64,000 nt of DNA. It comes from Pseudomonas sp. Irchel s3h14 (GTDB lineage: Bacteria; Pseudomonadota; Gammaproteobacteria; Pseudomonadales; Pseudomonadaceae). Under the pieces are notes generated by a model, which saw nothing but the letters and a program-made list of their open reading frames with translations, was not told where the DNA came from and made no database searches. Both the position numbers and the translations under genes were made by a program. The DNA is taken from the NCBI RefSeq assembly GCF_900187425.1, contig NZ_FYDJ01000006.1, forward strand, positions 302,402 through 366,401. The letters run 5' to 3'. This document shows positions 16,665-25,462 of the stretch, one piece after another (positions within the stretch are counted from its first letter, which is position 1; the number at the start of each line of letters is the position of its first letter).

Positions 16665-17333
16665 CTAAATGTTGTGTTGGATCTCCAGCATCCTGAACGT
16701 CACTTTTCCGCCCTCGGTGGGATAGCCGGTGTTGTCCTGCACATACGCACCCGCTTTGAAATACAGTGGTTTGGTCTTCCAGCTCGGGTCGATGGTGGTT
16801 CTCCAGTTGTATCCTGCTGCGCTGATGCCCAGCGCGCCCTTCGGGCTGAGGTGGATCTGGTAGGAAAAGTTGCGGTCGAGCGGCACACCCGTCGCAATGG
16901 TAATGACCTGGCCCACTTCATCGTCGGGGCGCATGCGCACCTTGACGACAATGTTTCCCGTCGAAGCCGACGTTTTGTATTGGTATTCCAGCTTCACCAT
17001 GGGGCTGTTGCTGTCCTTGTTGTGAATCTGACCAATCACGATCTTGCCGGTGCTGGGCACCTGATTGACGGTCAGACTCGCCCGCAGAATGTTATCCGCC
17101 GCTGAATACTGCCAGTTGCGCAGCGTTCCATCGCTATAGGTTTCCCGCAACTCGCTGCGCGGGTAAATAGCGTTGGCCGTCCTGGAACCGGTCACAGGTG
17201 CCCAGAAGGAAAGGGTATCGGCTTCAGAACTGAAATACTGGTCCTTGAAGCCTTGCGCCAGTCGAGGCGTTTCTATGGTAGCCGGTGGGCTGCCTTCAGG
17301 GATGCTTAAATTCCAGGTGGCGAGGTCGATCAT
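16665..17333 (-). CDS. Alginate lyase, polysaccharide lyase family 7
   Basis: A 222-residue PL7 lyase that cleaves alginate by beta-elimination. All three family motifs are present: RSELRE near residue 58, QIH near 102 and YFKAGAYVQ near 191. The start MIDLATWNLSIPEGSPP closely parallels the P. aeruginosa PA1167 lyase and has AGGA upstream, so ATG 17333 is preferred over a TTG at 17405. No signal peptide is seen, as in PA1167. It lies next to the large repeat protein, which suggests a role at the extracellular matrix, and between inverted IS remnants. Confidence 0.92.
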   Translation of the reverse strand: MIDLATWNLSIPEGSPPATIETPRLAQGFKDQYFSSEADTLSFWAPVTGSRTANAIYPRSELRETYSDGTLRNWQYSAADNILRASLTVNQVPSTGKIVIGQIHNKDSNSPMVKLEYQYKTSASTGNIVVKVRMRPDDEVGQVITIATGVPLDRNFSYQIHLSPKGALGISAAGYNWRTTIDPSWKTKPLYFKAGAYVQDNTGYPTEGGKVTFRMLEIQHNI

Positions 17334-17681
17334 GTCAATAATCCTGTATGCGGGGAATGTTGCGGCCACAGTTGCGCTCGAACCGACGCTATTGAGCTGT
17401 GTCAATTGGGTCTGCTGATTAGAAAACCCGTATGGCGATAGATTGACGTCAAATGTTCGTCGAGGTGGTTAGTGCAGGCTTTGTGCCTACGGGGGTCACC
17501 GTTAGTCGGCTATTTTGGGAGTTGATGGAACTAATCCGGATTGCTTAGCAGCAGCGAAGGGACCTAAGCCATCAGCGGTGGACGGGTCGGCTAGGATGAG
17601 TGCAGGCACTGGACGAAGAACACGCTCAGAAGCCGGTACTGAATAACCGGCGCGCCGCGCCATAAAGACAGGAGACCGCTC
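17334..17681. other. Intergenic region, nothing recognised
   Basis: Divergent upstream region of the alginate lyase (minus) and DUF3616 (plus) genes, so promoters for both are expected. ACAGGAG at about 17669 is the ribosome site for the plus-strand gene. No operator, repeat or RNA could be supported. Confidence 0.5.
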
Positions 17682-18773
17682 ATGAGTCACCGAAGCAATT
17701 TTGCGCTGTTGAGCTTTGATCCGGCGTTTGCGTCGTTGCGCAATGGCCTTTCGGTCGCTCAGCAGATTGACGACACACTCTGGGTGGCGAACGACGAAAC
17801 CACGAGCCTGGAACGCCTGCAAATCCAGGATGCTACGCCCGGCGACGTCGTAACGTGCGATGAGCACCAATCGTTTCAGCTCCTGGAGTATTTGGATCTG
17901 CCCCTACCGAAGCAAGACGCCGAGATCGATATCGAGGGGTTGGCCTATACCCATGACAGTGGTTACCTCTGGTTGGTGGGCTCCCATAGCCTGAAGCGAA
18001 AGAAGGCCGAGGCCGGCACTCCTGCACAGAAGAATATCAAGCGCCTATCGACGGTAGAGGCGCAGGGCAATCGCTTTCTGCTGGCCCGCATACCTGTGGT
18101 CCGGCAGAACGACGGCTATGCACTCGCCAGGAAGGTGGACGCCGATGGACGTACGGCGGCGCAGCTACATGGCAACGAGGTCAGTAACGACCTGACCACG
18201 GCCATTGCTGAAGATCCTCAACTACGCGACTTCCTGAGTATCCCGGGTAAAGACAACGGCTTCGATATCGAAGGGTTGGTGGTGATTGGCTCGCGTCTTC
18301 TGCTAGGGCTACGTGGACCGGTCCTTCGCGGCTGGGCGGTGTTGCTGGAGATAGAACCTGAGCTGAACGACGCCTCGACTGACACGCTGGTGCTTAAGAA
18401 GATCGGTCCGGATGGGCGCCGCTATCGCAAGCACTTCTTCGCGCTAAATGGTCTGGGCTTGCGTGACCTGTGCACTAGCGGTGACGATCTGCTGATCCTG
18501 GCGGGTCCCACCATGGACCAGGATGGTCCGGTAACGGTCTTCCGCTGGCGCGGCGGTTTCGCGTCCGACGAGGAAAGCGTGGTCTTTACGGATCAATTGG
18601 AGAAGGTGCTGGAGGTGCCTTTTGGGCAAGGCAATGATCACGCTGAGGGCATGTGTTTGTTCGAATCGGGCGAGCAGCTTGGGGAGGTCCTGCTGATCCT
18701 CTACGACTCTGCGGCGCAGAGTCGTAAACACGGCGATACGGATGTGGAAGGGGACCTGTTCATCCTGAATTAG
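17682..18773 (+). CDS. DUF3616 domain-containing protein
   Basis: A 363-residue soluble protein covering a single DUF3616 domain. The family's repeated short acidic motif appears twice (DAEIDIEGLAYT and NGFDIEGLVVIGSRLLLGLRGP), along with GLGLRDLCTSGDDLLILAGPTMD and DNDHAEG-like (GQGNDHAEGMCLFE), consistent with a beta-propeller-like fold. No signal peptide. Function unknown. AGGAG is seven bases before the ATG. It is divergent from the alginate lyase. Confidence 0.85.
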   Translation: MSHRSNFALLSFDPAFASLRNGLSVAQQIDDTLWVANDETTSLERLQIQDATPGDVVTCDEHQSFQLLEYLDLPLPKQDAEIDIEGLAYTHDSGYLWLVGSHSLKRKKAEAGTPAQKNIKRLSTVEAQGNRFLLARIPVVRQNDGYALARKVDADGRTAAQLHGNEVSNDLTTAIAEDPQLRDFLSIPGKDNGFDIEGLVVIGSRLLLGLRGPVLRGWAVLLEIEPELNDASTDTLVLKKIGPDGRRYRKHFFALNGLGLRDLCTSGDDLLILAGPTMDQDGPVTVFRWRGGFASDEESVVFTDQLEKVLEVPFGQGNDHAEGMCLFESGEQLGEVLLILYDSAAQSRKHGDTDVEGDLFILN

Positions 18774-19274
18774 CCACGCACCTCGACGTCAACGCGGTCT
18801 GTAGATCAGTTTGCCTGGGCTGCTGGTCGCCACCCTCGGACTTGCAGCACTGGCCCTGCAGTTTGAGTCGGTCTTCATCGCGGTGAAATGGCTTTCGGTG
18901 TAATAGATCCGAGGTCTCTGCTTCATCTGCAACACTCCTTCTGCTTACACAGAATTTAGTTGTGTTGCGTCGACCGGTTGAATCCACAGCCGATTTCTGC
19001 CTGTCGCCACAGTCAGCTTTGGGTCGTTCCAAGTCAAACAGCCGCCAATCATCACGCCCCGTGAAAGGCTTCGTTGAAACCCTTTTTTGATAGCGCTGAA
19101 GGGCGCACGTGTCAGTAAGACGCGTGCACGAGCTTTCCCTTGTGGTTCTAAAATGACGTCCCGACGACCAGCGTCATATTCGTCGAAGATCAGCGCCATG
19201 GGCCGGCAGTGCCCAAGGCAGGATGCCTTCCTGGAATTCACAAGTTCGGTATCTGCTGCGGGCACGATGAGGGC
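18774..19274. other. 500-bp gap with repeat
   Basis: No gene is supported. Contains the dispersed repeat at 18964-19030. A minus-strand frame of about 106 codons (18945-19265) includes the repeat and has no recognisable domain, so it is not called. Confidence 0.5.
18964..19030 (+). repeat. Dispersed repeat: IS30-type transposase end, plus orientation
   Basis: GTTGCGTCGACCGGTTGA at 18964-18981 reads VASTG-stop on the plus strand, the same last codons as the remnant at 16471 in inverted orientation. The next bases CACAGCCGATTTCTGCCTGT (18985-19004) are identical to 16424-16443. Only a few transposase codons remain. Together the two copies bracket the alginate lyase and DUF3616 genes with their outer ends facing away. 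Confidence 0.7.
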
Positions 19275-20408
19275 TTAGTTAACCATCACCTCGTCCAGTG
19301 CCTGCTCGAGGGTGCTGACCGTGCGCTCGATATTGTGCAGCTTTTCGAGTCCGAACAGACCGATGCGGAAGGTCTGGAAATCGGCCGGCTCGTCGCATTG
19401 CAACGGTACTCCGGCGGCGATCTGTAGGCCGTGGTCGGCAAATTTCTTGCCGCTCTTGATGTCGGCATCATCGGTGTAGCTCACCACTACGCCAGGGGCC
19501 TGAAAACCGGCTGCGGCCACGCTTTTGATGCCTTTGCCGGTCAACATTGCGCGCACCCGATCGCCCAGAGCCTGTTGTTCCCCGCGGACCTTGTCGAAAC
19601 CGTAGGCTTGCGTCTCTTTCATCACTTCGTTAAACCGCGCGAGGGAATCGCTGGGCATGGTCGCATGGTAGGCATGTCCGCCCTGTTCGTAGGCCTGCAT
19701 GATCTGAAGCCACTTTTTCAGGTCGCAGGCGAAGCTGCTGCTATGCGTCTGCTCGATGCGCTCGAGGGCCAAAGAACTGAGCATCACCAGGGCGCAGCAA
19801 GGGGAGGCGCTCCAGCCTTTCTGCGGTGCGCTGATCAGCAGGTCGACTGCGCATTTCTGCATATCAACCCAAAGCGTCCCTGAGGCGATGCAGTCCAGCA
19901 CGAACAGGCCACCCACCGCATGCACGGCGTCGCCGACGGCCCGCAGGTAGTCGTTGGGCAGGATAATCCCTGATGAGGTTTCAACGTGGGGGGCGAAGAC
20001 AATCTGCGGCTTCTGCGCCTGAATGGCTGCCAGCACTTCGTCCAGAGGGGGTGGGGCGTAGGCAGCCTGGCGACCAGTGTCGACCGGTCGGGCTTTCAGC
20101 ACCGTGGTGGCCGCCGGGATGTTGCCCATCTCAAGGATCTGGCTCCAGCGATAACTGAACCAGCCGTTGCGTATCACCAGGCATTGCTGGTCGGTGGCAA
20201 ACTGTCGCGCCACCGCTTCCATGCCGAATGTGCCGCTGCCCGGGACCACCGCAACAGCCTGGGCGTTGTAGACCTGTTTCAGGGTCCTGGAAATGTTCTT
20301 CATCACGGCTTGAAATGACTGCGACATGTGATTGAGCGAGCGGTCGGTGTAGACCACTGAGTACTCGACCAGCCCCTCAGGATCGATACTGGGATATAGC
20401 TTTGACAT
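19275..20408 (-). CDS. Class V aminotransferase, alanine-glyoxylate type
   Basis: A 377-residue PLP enzyme of the small class V family. The PLP-binding lysine is K197 in ISAPQKGWSASPCC; AVVPGSGTFGMEAVARQ is the cofactor phosphate region and FVLDCIASGTLWVDM holds the Asp that contacts the pyridine nitrogen. Members act as alanine-, serine- or phosphonoalkylamine-glyoxylate/pyruvate aminotransferases; the substrate cannot be fixed here. AAAGGAG lies eight bases before the ATG. It is a single-gene unit. Confidence 0.87.
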   Translation of the reverse strand: MSKLYPSIDPEGLVEYSVVYTDRSLNHMSQSFQAVMKNISRTLKQVYNAQAVAVVPGSGTFGMEAVARQFATDQQCLVIRNGWFSYRWSQILEMGNIPAATTVLKARPVDTGRQAAYAPPPLDEVLAAIQAQKPQIVFAPHVETSSGIILPNDYLRAVGDAVHAVGGLFVLDCIASGTLWVDMQKCAVDLLISAPQKGWSASPCCALVMLSSLALERIEQTHSSSFACDLKKWLQIMQAYEQGGHAYHATMPSDSLARFNEVMKETQAYGFDKVRGEQQALGDRVRAMLTGKGIKSVAAAGFQAPGVVVSYTDDADIKSGKKFADHGLQIAAGVPLQCDEPADFQTFRIGLFGLEKLHNIERTVSTLEQALDEVMVN

Positions 20409-20778
20409 GGGGGTGACTCCTTTGGCAGAGATGTCAGTGGTATCGACCCTGCCCTAAGCCTTGGCAAATGACAAGATTGCTCGGGATTGAATTGCGACTT
20501 CTGTCGAGCGGCTGGCATCACCTGTGGGCGGCAACTGGCTCTAACTGCGCAGATTGCGCACAAGAAATGCAACGGTAAAAAGCAGGTAATTACCTATGCA
20601 CGAGTAAAATGGTGCAACTGCCCCCAGTCCGGTTGGTCGACAACGATGGCGCAACGCGGCAATCCGGTTACACCTAGTCTGTCCACTGACTGCTTATGGC
20701 CGATAGTTGTAGGCCACGAAGGGCCGCTACTGACCAACGTGGTCGATGACCCTAAAGAAACGCCAGGCAACGCCAAAC
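20409..20778. other. 370-bp intergenic region
   Basis: Upstream of the aminotransferase on the minus strand, and beyond the 3' end of the LysR gene. GGCCGATAGTTGTAGGCC at 20698-20715 weakly resembles the dispersed repeat at 12477. No gene or RNA is supported. Confidence 0.4.
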
Positions 20779-21681
20779 TCAAACGCCCCATCCCTCCCGC
20801 ACAGCCCTCCGAATGCCTTCCAGCAACATTGCAAACGCCGGGTTGTCATTGTTCTCGCGCCAGATCAAATGCAGCTCGCTCTGCACACCTTCGCCCAGAT
20901 CGATATCGCGAAACACCACGTTCTTGAACACCACGCTGGTGGCGCAGCGAGGCACCAGGGCCAGGCCCATGCCGGCGTTGACCAACGCAAGGATGGTCAA
21001 CGATGAACCGAGCCATTGCACGTATTCCGGGGCGACGCGGGCAGAGCGGAGCATGCCGGTCAGCAGTTCGTTGAACGGCGGGTAAGCGGCGTGGGAGTAC
21101 ATCAGGAACGGTTGCGCATCGAGGTCTTTGACCGAGACGGTTTCTGCGCTCGCCAGCCGATGACGGCTCGGCACCGCCAATACAAACGGCTCGCGCACCA
21201 GGCATTCGGTGGCGTATCCCGGCTCCAGCAACGGCGCTCGAACGATGCCCAGATCGATACGACGGGCGCGCAGGGCTTCATGTTGCTGGTAGGTGTTCAT
21301 CTCCGTCAGGTCGATTTTCACATGCGGCTGTTTGAGCCGTGCTTCAGCGATGACCTTGGGCAGGAATTCATACACCGCGCTGCCGACGAAACTGATGTTG
21401 ACCGAGCCGATGTCGCCCTCGGCAAAACGGCGGGCGGTGACGGCGGCTTGTTGGGCGCGCTCCAGCAGGTTCTGCGCTTCGATGAAGAAGGCGCGGCCGG
21501 CGGCGGTCAGGGCGACGCTGCGGGTGGTGCGGGTGAACAGCTCGACGCCCAGGTGATGTTCCAGCAGTTGAATCTGTCGACTGAGGGGCGGTTGAGTCAT
21601 GTTCAACCGTTCGGCGGCACGGCGGAAATTCAGTTCGGTCGCCACCGTGGTGAAACAGCGCAGTTGAGTCAGTTCGAACAT
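20779..21681 (-). CDS. LysR-family regulator
   Basis: A 300-residue LysR regulator starting at ATG 21681 (MFELTQLRCF). The N-terminal winged helix (FRRAAERLNMTQPPLSRQIQ, residues about 17-36) is BenM/CatR-like; the rest is the usual effector-binding domain. It is divergent from an MFS transporter and a glucarate-dehydratase-type gene, so a sugar acid is the likely effector. A TTG/GTG extension upstream is open but not needed for the domain. Confidence 0.9.
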   Translation of the reverse strand: MFELTQLRCFTTVATELNFRRAAERLNMTQPPLSRQIQLLEHHLGVELFTRTTRSVALTAAGRAFFIEAQNLLERAQQAAVTARRFAEGDIGSVNISFVGSAVYEFLPKVIAEARLKQPHVKIDLTEMNTYQQHEALRARRIDLGIVRAPLLEPGYATECLVREPFVLAVPSRHRLASAETVSVKDLDAQPFLMYSHAAYPPFNELLTGMLRSARVAPEYVQWLGSSLTILALVNAGMGLALVPRCATSVVFKNVVFRDIDLGEGVQSELHLIWRENNDNPAFAMLLEGIRRAVREGWGV

Positions 21682-21684
21682 TGA

Positions 21685-21738
21685 TCTAATCCAGGTATCA
21701 ATCGAATGCCAAGTTAGATTAGACGGGATCAATACCTG
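21685..21738. promoter_or_regulatory. Paired inverted sequences in divergent promoter region
   Basis: TCTAATC (21685-21691) recurs inverted as GATTAGA (21717-21723), and CAGGTAT (21692-21698) recurs inverted as ATACCTG (21732-21738). Two interleaved dyads in the short LysR/MFS divergent region are plausible binding sites for the LysR protein. No experimental support. Confidence 0.4.
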
Positions 21739-21787
21739 CGTCCATCATCGGCCTGTCCCTAAAAAAACAATGATCGGGAGTCGCCCC

Positions 21788-23152
21788 TTGAATACCCTCC
21801 AGAGTCCGCCGGACCCGAATGTGCTCGCCCGCGCAGCGGCCAAGGTGAAGCGCCATGTGCTGCCGCTGTTCGTGGTGATGTTCATCGTCAACTACATCGA
21901 CCGGGTCAACATCGGCTTCGTGCGCAGCCACATGGAAACCGACCTTGGCATTGGCGCAGCAGCCTACGGCCTGGGCGCCGGGTTGTTCTTCATCGGTTAC
22001 GCGATCTTCGAAGTCCCCTCCAACATGCTGCTGCAACGCTACGGTGCTCGCGCCTGGCTGACGCGCATCATGTTCACCTGGGGCGCGGCGGCGATGGCCA
22101 TGGCGTTTGTACGCGGCGAAACCAGCTTCTATGTGCTGCGTTTTGTCCTCGGTGCAGCCGAAGCAGGCTTCTTTCCCGGCATCATTTATTACTTCACCCA
22201 ATGGCTGCCGTCGACTGAACGCGGCAAAGCCATGGCGATTTTCCTCAGCGGTTCGGCCATTGCCTCGGTGATCTCCGGTCCTGTCTCTGGCGCACTGCTG
22301 AATGTCAGCGGTTTCAGCCTGCATGGCTGGCAGTGGATGTTCTTGATCGAAGGCTTTGCCTCGATCGTGCTCTGTGGGTTCGTGTGGTTCTGGCTGCAAT
22401 CCCATCCGCGCGAGGCGAAATGGCTGAGCGCCGAAGAAAAGGACGCACTGGTTGACGCCATCGCGCTGGAACAACAGGCCCGCGAAGCCACACAGACAGT
22501 CAAGCCGTCGATGTTCAAGCTACTGGCCGACAAGCAGATCGCACTGTTCTGCTTCATCTACTTTTCCATCGCCCTGACCATCTACGGCGCCACGTTCTGG
22601 CTGCCAAGCATGATCAAGAAAATGGGCAACCTCGGCGACTTCCAGGTGGGCCTGTTCAACTCGATTCCGTGGATCATTTCGATCATCGCGATGTATGGCT
22701 TCGCCGCCATGGCGAGCAAATGGAAACACCAGCAAGCCTGGGTGGCCTTGACCCTGGTAATCGCCGCGTTCGGCATGTTCATGTCCACCACCGGCGGGCC
22801 GATCTTTGCCTTCGTCGCCATCTGTTTTGCCGCCATTGGTTTCAAGGCCGCCTCGGCATTGTTCTGGCCGATTCCGCAAGGCTATCTGGACGCTCGCATC
22901 GCCGCCGCGGTGATTGCCTTGATCAACTCCATCGGCAACCTCGGCGGTTTCGTCGCCCCGACGGCGTTCGGTTTCCTGGAGCAAAAAACCGGCTCCATCG
23001 AAGGCGGCCTCTACGGTTTGGCGGCCACGTCACTGGTCGCGGCCGTGGTGATCTTTTTCGCCCGCACGGCACCGCGTTGCGACGTCACAACTCCTGAAAA
23101 ATCCATCAGTCATCAAGCCTTGAGTTCAGGTTCAAAGGGAGCAGCCTCTTGA
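21788..23152 (+). CDS. MFS transporter, anion:cation symporter (glucarate/tartrate) type
   Basis: About 454 residues and 12 membrane spans. The early NYIDRVNIGFVRSHMETDLG motif is diagnostic of the ACS family (hexuronate, glucarate, tartrate and phthalate carriers), followed by the GYAIFEVPSNMLLQRYGARAWLTRIM signature. A TTG at 21788 with GGGAG seven bases upstream is chosen as start; an ATG at 21770 lacks a ribosome site. It overlaps the next gene by 4 bp, so it probably imports that enzyme's sugar-acid substrate. Confidence 0.9.
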   Translation: MNTLQSPPDPNVLARAAAKVKRHVLPLFVVMFIVNYIDRVNIGFVRSHMETDLGIGAAAYGLGAGLFFIGYAIFEVPSNMLLQRYGARAWLTRIMFTWGAAAMAMAFVRGETSFYVLRFVLGAAEAGFFPGIIYYFTQWLPSTERGKAMAIFLSGSAIASVISGPVSGALLNVSGFSLHGWQWMFLIEGFASIVLCGFVWFWLQSHPREAKWLSAEEKDALVDAIALEQQAREATQTVKPSMFKLLADKQIALFCFIYFSIALTIYGATFWLPSMIKKMGNLGDFQVGLFNSIPWIISIIAMYGFAAMASKWKHQQAWVALTLVIAAFGMFMSTTGGPIFAFVAICFAAIGFKAASALFWPIPQGYLDARIAAAVIALINSIGNLGGFVAPTAFGFLEQKTGSIEGGLYGLAATSLVAAVVIFFARTAPRCDVTTPEKSISHQALSSGSKGAAS

Positions 23153-24423
23153 AAATCAAACGAGTCACCGTCACCCCAATCGCCTTCCGTGATCCGCCGC
23201 TGCTCAACGCCAGTGGTATCCACGAACCCTTTGCGCTGCGCTCGATCATCGAGATTGAAAGCGACAACGGCTACATTGGCCTGGGTGAAAGCTACGGCGA
23301 TGCCCCGGCGCTGCTGATCCAGCAGCAACTGCAAGACCAGTTGATCGGCCTCGACCCGTTCAACCTCAATCAACTGCGCCGCATCGTGCAGGCCACGGTG
23401 GCGGCGAACAAACCCGCGAGCATTGCCGGTGCGGAACTGGCGCCGGGCTCCCATGCCAGCAAAGCGGTGAGCAATGCGTATTCGGCGTTCGAAGTGGCAT
23501 TCCTGGATTTGCAGGCACACTCGTTGAACGTGCCATTGGTGGACTTGCTGGGCGGGGCGATTCGCGACGAGATTCCGTTCAGTGCCTACCTGTTCTTCAA
23601 GTACGCCCAGCATGTCGACTCACCCTACAAACCCGACAGTTGGGGCGAAGCCCTGAGCGAAGAACAGATCGTCGCCCAGGCGCGACGCATGATCGAGGCC
23701 AACGGTTTCAAGAGCATCAAGCTCAAGGCCGGCACGCTGCCGCCAGAGCACGAAGTGTCGTGCATCAAGGCGCTGAAAAAGGCTTTCCCCGGTTACCCGT
23801 TGCGCATCGACCCGAACGGCAACTGGTCGCTGGAAACTTCGATTCGCATGGCCGAACTGCTGGGCGATGACCTGCAATATTACGAAGACCCGACACCGGG
23901 CCTCGACGGCATGTCCGAACTGCACAAGCGCACCGGCCTGCCGCTGGCGACCAATATGGTGGTTACCGACTTCGATGAGTTTCGCCGCAGCGTCGCGTTG
24001 AACAGCGTGCAGATCGTCCTCGCCGACCACCATTACTGGGGCGGCCTGCGCGACACCCAGGCGCTGGCGAAAATGTGTGACACCTTTGGCCTTGGCGTGT
24101 CGATGCATTCCAATTCGCACTTGGGCATCAGCCTGATGGCGATGGCCCATGTCGCCGCCGCGGTGCCCAATCTGGATTACGCCTGCGACACGCATTACCC
24201 GTGGCAGGAACCGGATGAAGAAGTGATCAAGGGCGGCAAAATACCCATCGTCGATGGCTGCGTGAAAATCACCCGTGCGCCCGGGTTGGGCCTGGAGCTG
24301 GATCACGATCAACTGGGCAAGCTGCACGACCAGTACCTGACTTGCGGCATTCGTCAGCGCGATGACGTGAAACAGATGCAGCGTTACAAGCCGGAGTGGA
24401 AGGCGGTCAAACCGCGTTTTTGA
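23149..24423 (+). CDS. Glucarate dehydratase-type enolase-superfamily enzyme
   Basis: A 424-residue member of the mandelate racemase/enolase superfamily, glucarate dehydratase branch, expected to dehydrate a sugar diacid in the cytoplasm. Catalytic and metal residues line up: K191 and K193 (IKLKAG), D221 (RIDPNGNWS), E246 (YYEDPTPG), N269 (ATNM), D293 (LADHHYWGG) and H320 (MHSNSHLGIS). GudD has KLKGG where this has KLKAG, so a related substrate is possible. The start is TTG with AGGGAG upstream, overlapping the transporter stop as TTGA; translational coupling is likely. Confidence 0.88.
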   Translation: MKIKRVTVTPIAFRDPPLLNASGIHEPFALRSIIEIESDNGYIGLGESYGDAPALLIQQQLQDQLIGLDPFNLNQLRRIVQATVAANKPASIAGAELAPGSHASKAVSNAYSAFEVAFLDLQAHSLNVPLVDLLGGAIRDEIPFSAYLFFKYAQHVDSPYKPDSWGEALSEEQIVAQARRMIEANGFKSIKLKAGTLPPEHEVSCIKALKKAFPGYPLRIDPNGNWSLETSIRMAELLGDDLQYYEDPTPGLDGMSELHKRTGLPLATNMVVTDFDEFRRSVALNSVQIVLADHHYWGGLRDTQALAKMCDTFGLGVSMHSNSHLGISLMAMAHVAAAVPNLDYACDTHYPWQEPDEEVIKGGKIPIVDGCVKITRAPGLGLELDHDQLGKLHDQYLTCGIRQRDDVKQMQRYKPEWKAVKPRF

Positions 24424-24721
24424 TCACGTGAGCTGTGCTCAGGCGCTCGATCTGCGCTAGCTCCCAGGCGCTGAGCAAACTGACCGGATCGGTGCCGTAA
24501 CGTTGCCAACTGTCGAGCACGCCCTCGCGACCGTCCGGGCTTTGGCAACGTTGGCAGTGGCGCAGGTGATTGCCGTCGAAGGCGAGGGTCAGGCGCCAGC
24601 CCTCGATATCGACTTGTACCTGGCCCGGCTCGGGTTGTTCGTCGAGGCGCTTTAAAAGCCGAACTTCCAGCGCGGCGTCGCGCAATTGCTGGTAAACCTC
24701 GCGGGCGGTCAGGGGCGGCAC
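24407..24721 (-). CDS. DUF7693-like protein
   Basis: About 104 residues. The pattern LTAREVYQQLRDAAL, VDIEGWRLTLAFD, HCQRCQSPDGREG and WQRYGTDPVSLLS matches a Pseudomonas-specific family (DUF7693) from memory. A CxxC is in HCQRC. The start GTG at 24721 is preferred because GGAG is six bases upstream; a GTG at 24766 is also open. It overlaps the 3' end of the dehydratase gene by 17 bp on the opposite strand. Function unknown. Confidence 0.65.
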   Translation of the reverse strand: MPPLTAREVYQQLRDAALEVRLLKRLDEQPEPGQVQVDIEGWRLTLAFDGNHLRHCQRCQSPDGREGVLDSWQRYGTDPVSLLSAWELAQIERLSTAHVIKNAV

Positions 24722-24787
24722 TGATGTCTCCGGTGAAATCGTGGCAGGCGTAGATTCGGGGGGCACAGGATAGCGGGCACGTCGAAT

Positions 24788-25357
24788 TTATTCGACGGTC
24801 TGCGGGCGCCGTGCAGGCTGACCTTCTTCCTCTCGAAGCTCACGGCTCATGTCATTGCAGCTTTGCGACCAGTCTGTCAGCCACTCCGGCATCGGCGGCG
24901 AGTGTTCAGCCAAGCCCAGCTCCCGGGCGTACTCGCCAGGTGGAACCGTGCCTTTGGCAGAGCGGAACAGACCCCGCATCACCACGACACCGACCACGCG
25001 TCCCTTGCTCACGAAGCGGTGCTCCATAAAGCTCCACTTGTTGTCCCAGCCGAGCATCCTAGTGTGAATCTCGAACGCTTCGAACAGTTTCAGCTCACGA
25101 CGAAACTTGCCCCAGGTGTCCCCGACGATAGGCACGGCCTTATTACGCAGCGCCACCCGGAATGCGCCGCTGCGCAGCACATAGTCCATGCGTCCGATAT
25201 CGGCCAGGGTGAAATACCGGCCATTGGTAACGTGCCGGTTGAGGTCGAGATCAAGCGGCCAAACGCGCATGTGGACGATGGTGGTGGCCAAGGCGTCAAC
25301 GGGCTTGCGCCATGGACGACGAAACAGCATGAGGAAAAGTCGGAACCAGAGATTCAT
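24788..25357 (-). CDS. Hotdog-fold acyl-CoA thioesterase-like protein
   Basis: A 189-residue protein with a 4HBT_2-type hotdog domain. DLDLNRHVTNGRYFTLADIGRMDYVLRSG is typical of THEM6-like thioesterases, with DLNRHVTNGRY as the active-site region. The N-terminus MNLWFRLFLMLFRRPW is hydrophobic then basic, possibly membrane-associated. The ATG at 25357 is used; the frame is open to 25438 without a ribosome site. Its substrate is unknown. It is divergent from the broken regulator at 25463. Confidence 0.8.
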   Translation of the reverse strand: MNLWFRLFLMLFRRPWRKPVDALATTIVHMRVWPLDLDLNRHVTNGRYFTLADIGRMDYVLRSGAFRVALRNKAVPIVGDTWGKFRRELKLFEAFEIHTRMLGWDNKWSFMEHRFVSKGRVVGVVVMRGLFRSAKGTVPPGEYARELGLAEHSPPMPEWLTDWSQSCNDMSRELREEEGQPARRPQTVE

Positions 25358-25462
25358 AAGTACGCCGATGATTGAATGACGCGTGCACTTTAGGGAGGAA
25401 GGATCGGATAAGGTAGGTGCGCAAATGACTTTTTTCATGCGAAAAGCGCAATAGGATCATTT

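Noticed and set aside
16665..17405. Longer alginate lyase starting at TTG 17405
   Set aside because: The added 24 residues are not a signal peptide, and ATG 17333 has AGGA upstream and matches the start of a known homologue.
17502..17870. 122-codon minus-strand frame over the DUF3616 start
   Set aside because: Overlaps the well-supported DUF3616 gene start on the other strand and has no domain.
18945..19265. Possible 106-codon minus-strand gene
   Set aside because: It includes the dispersed repeat and a transposase tail; no start site or family is recognisable.
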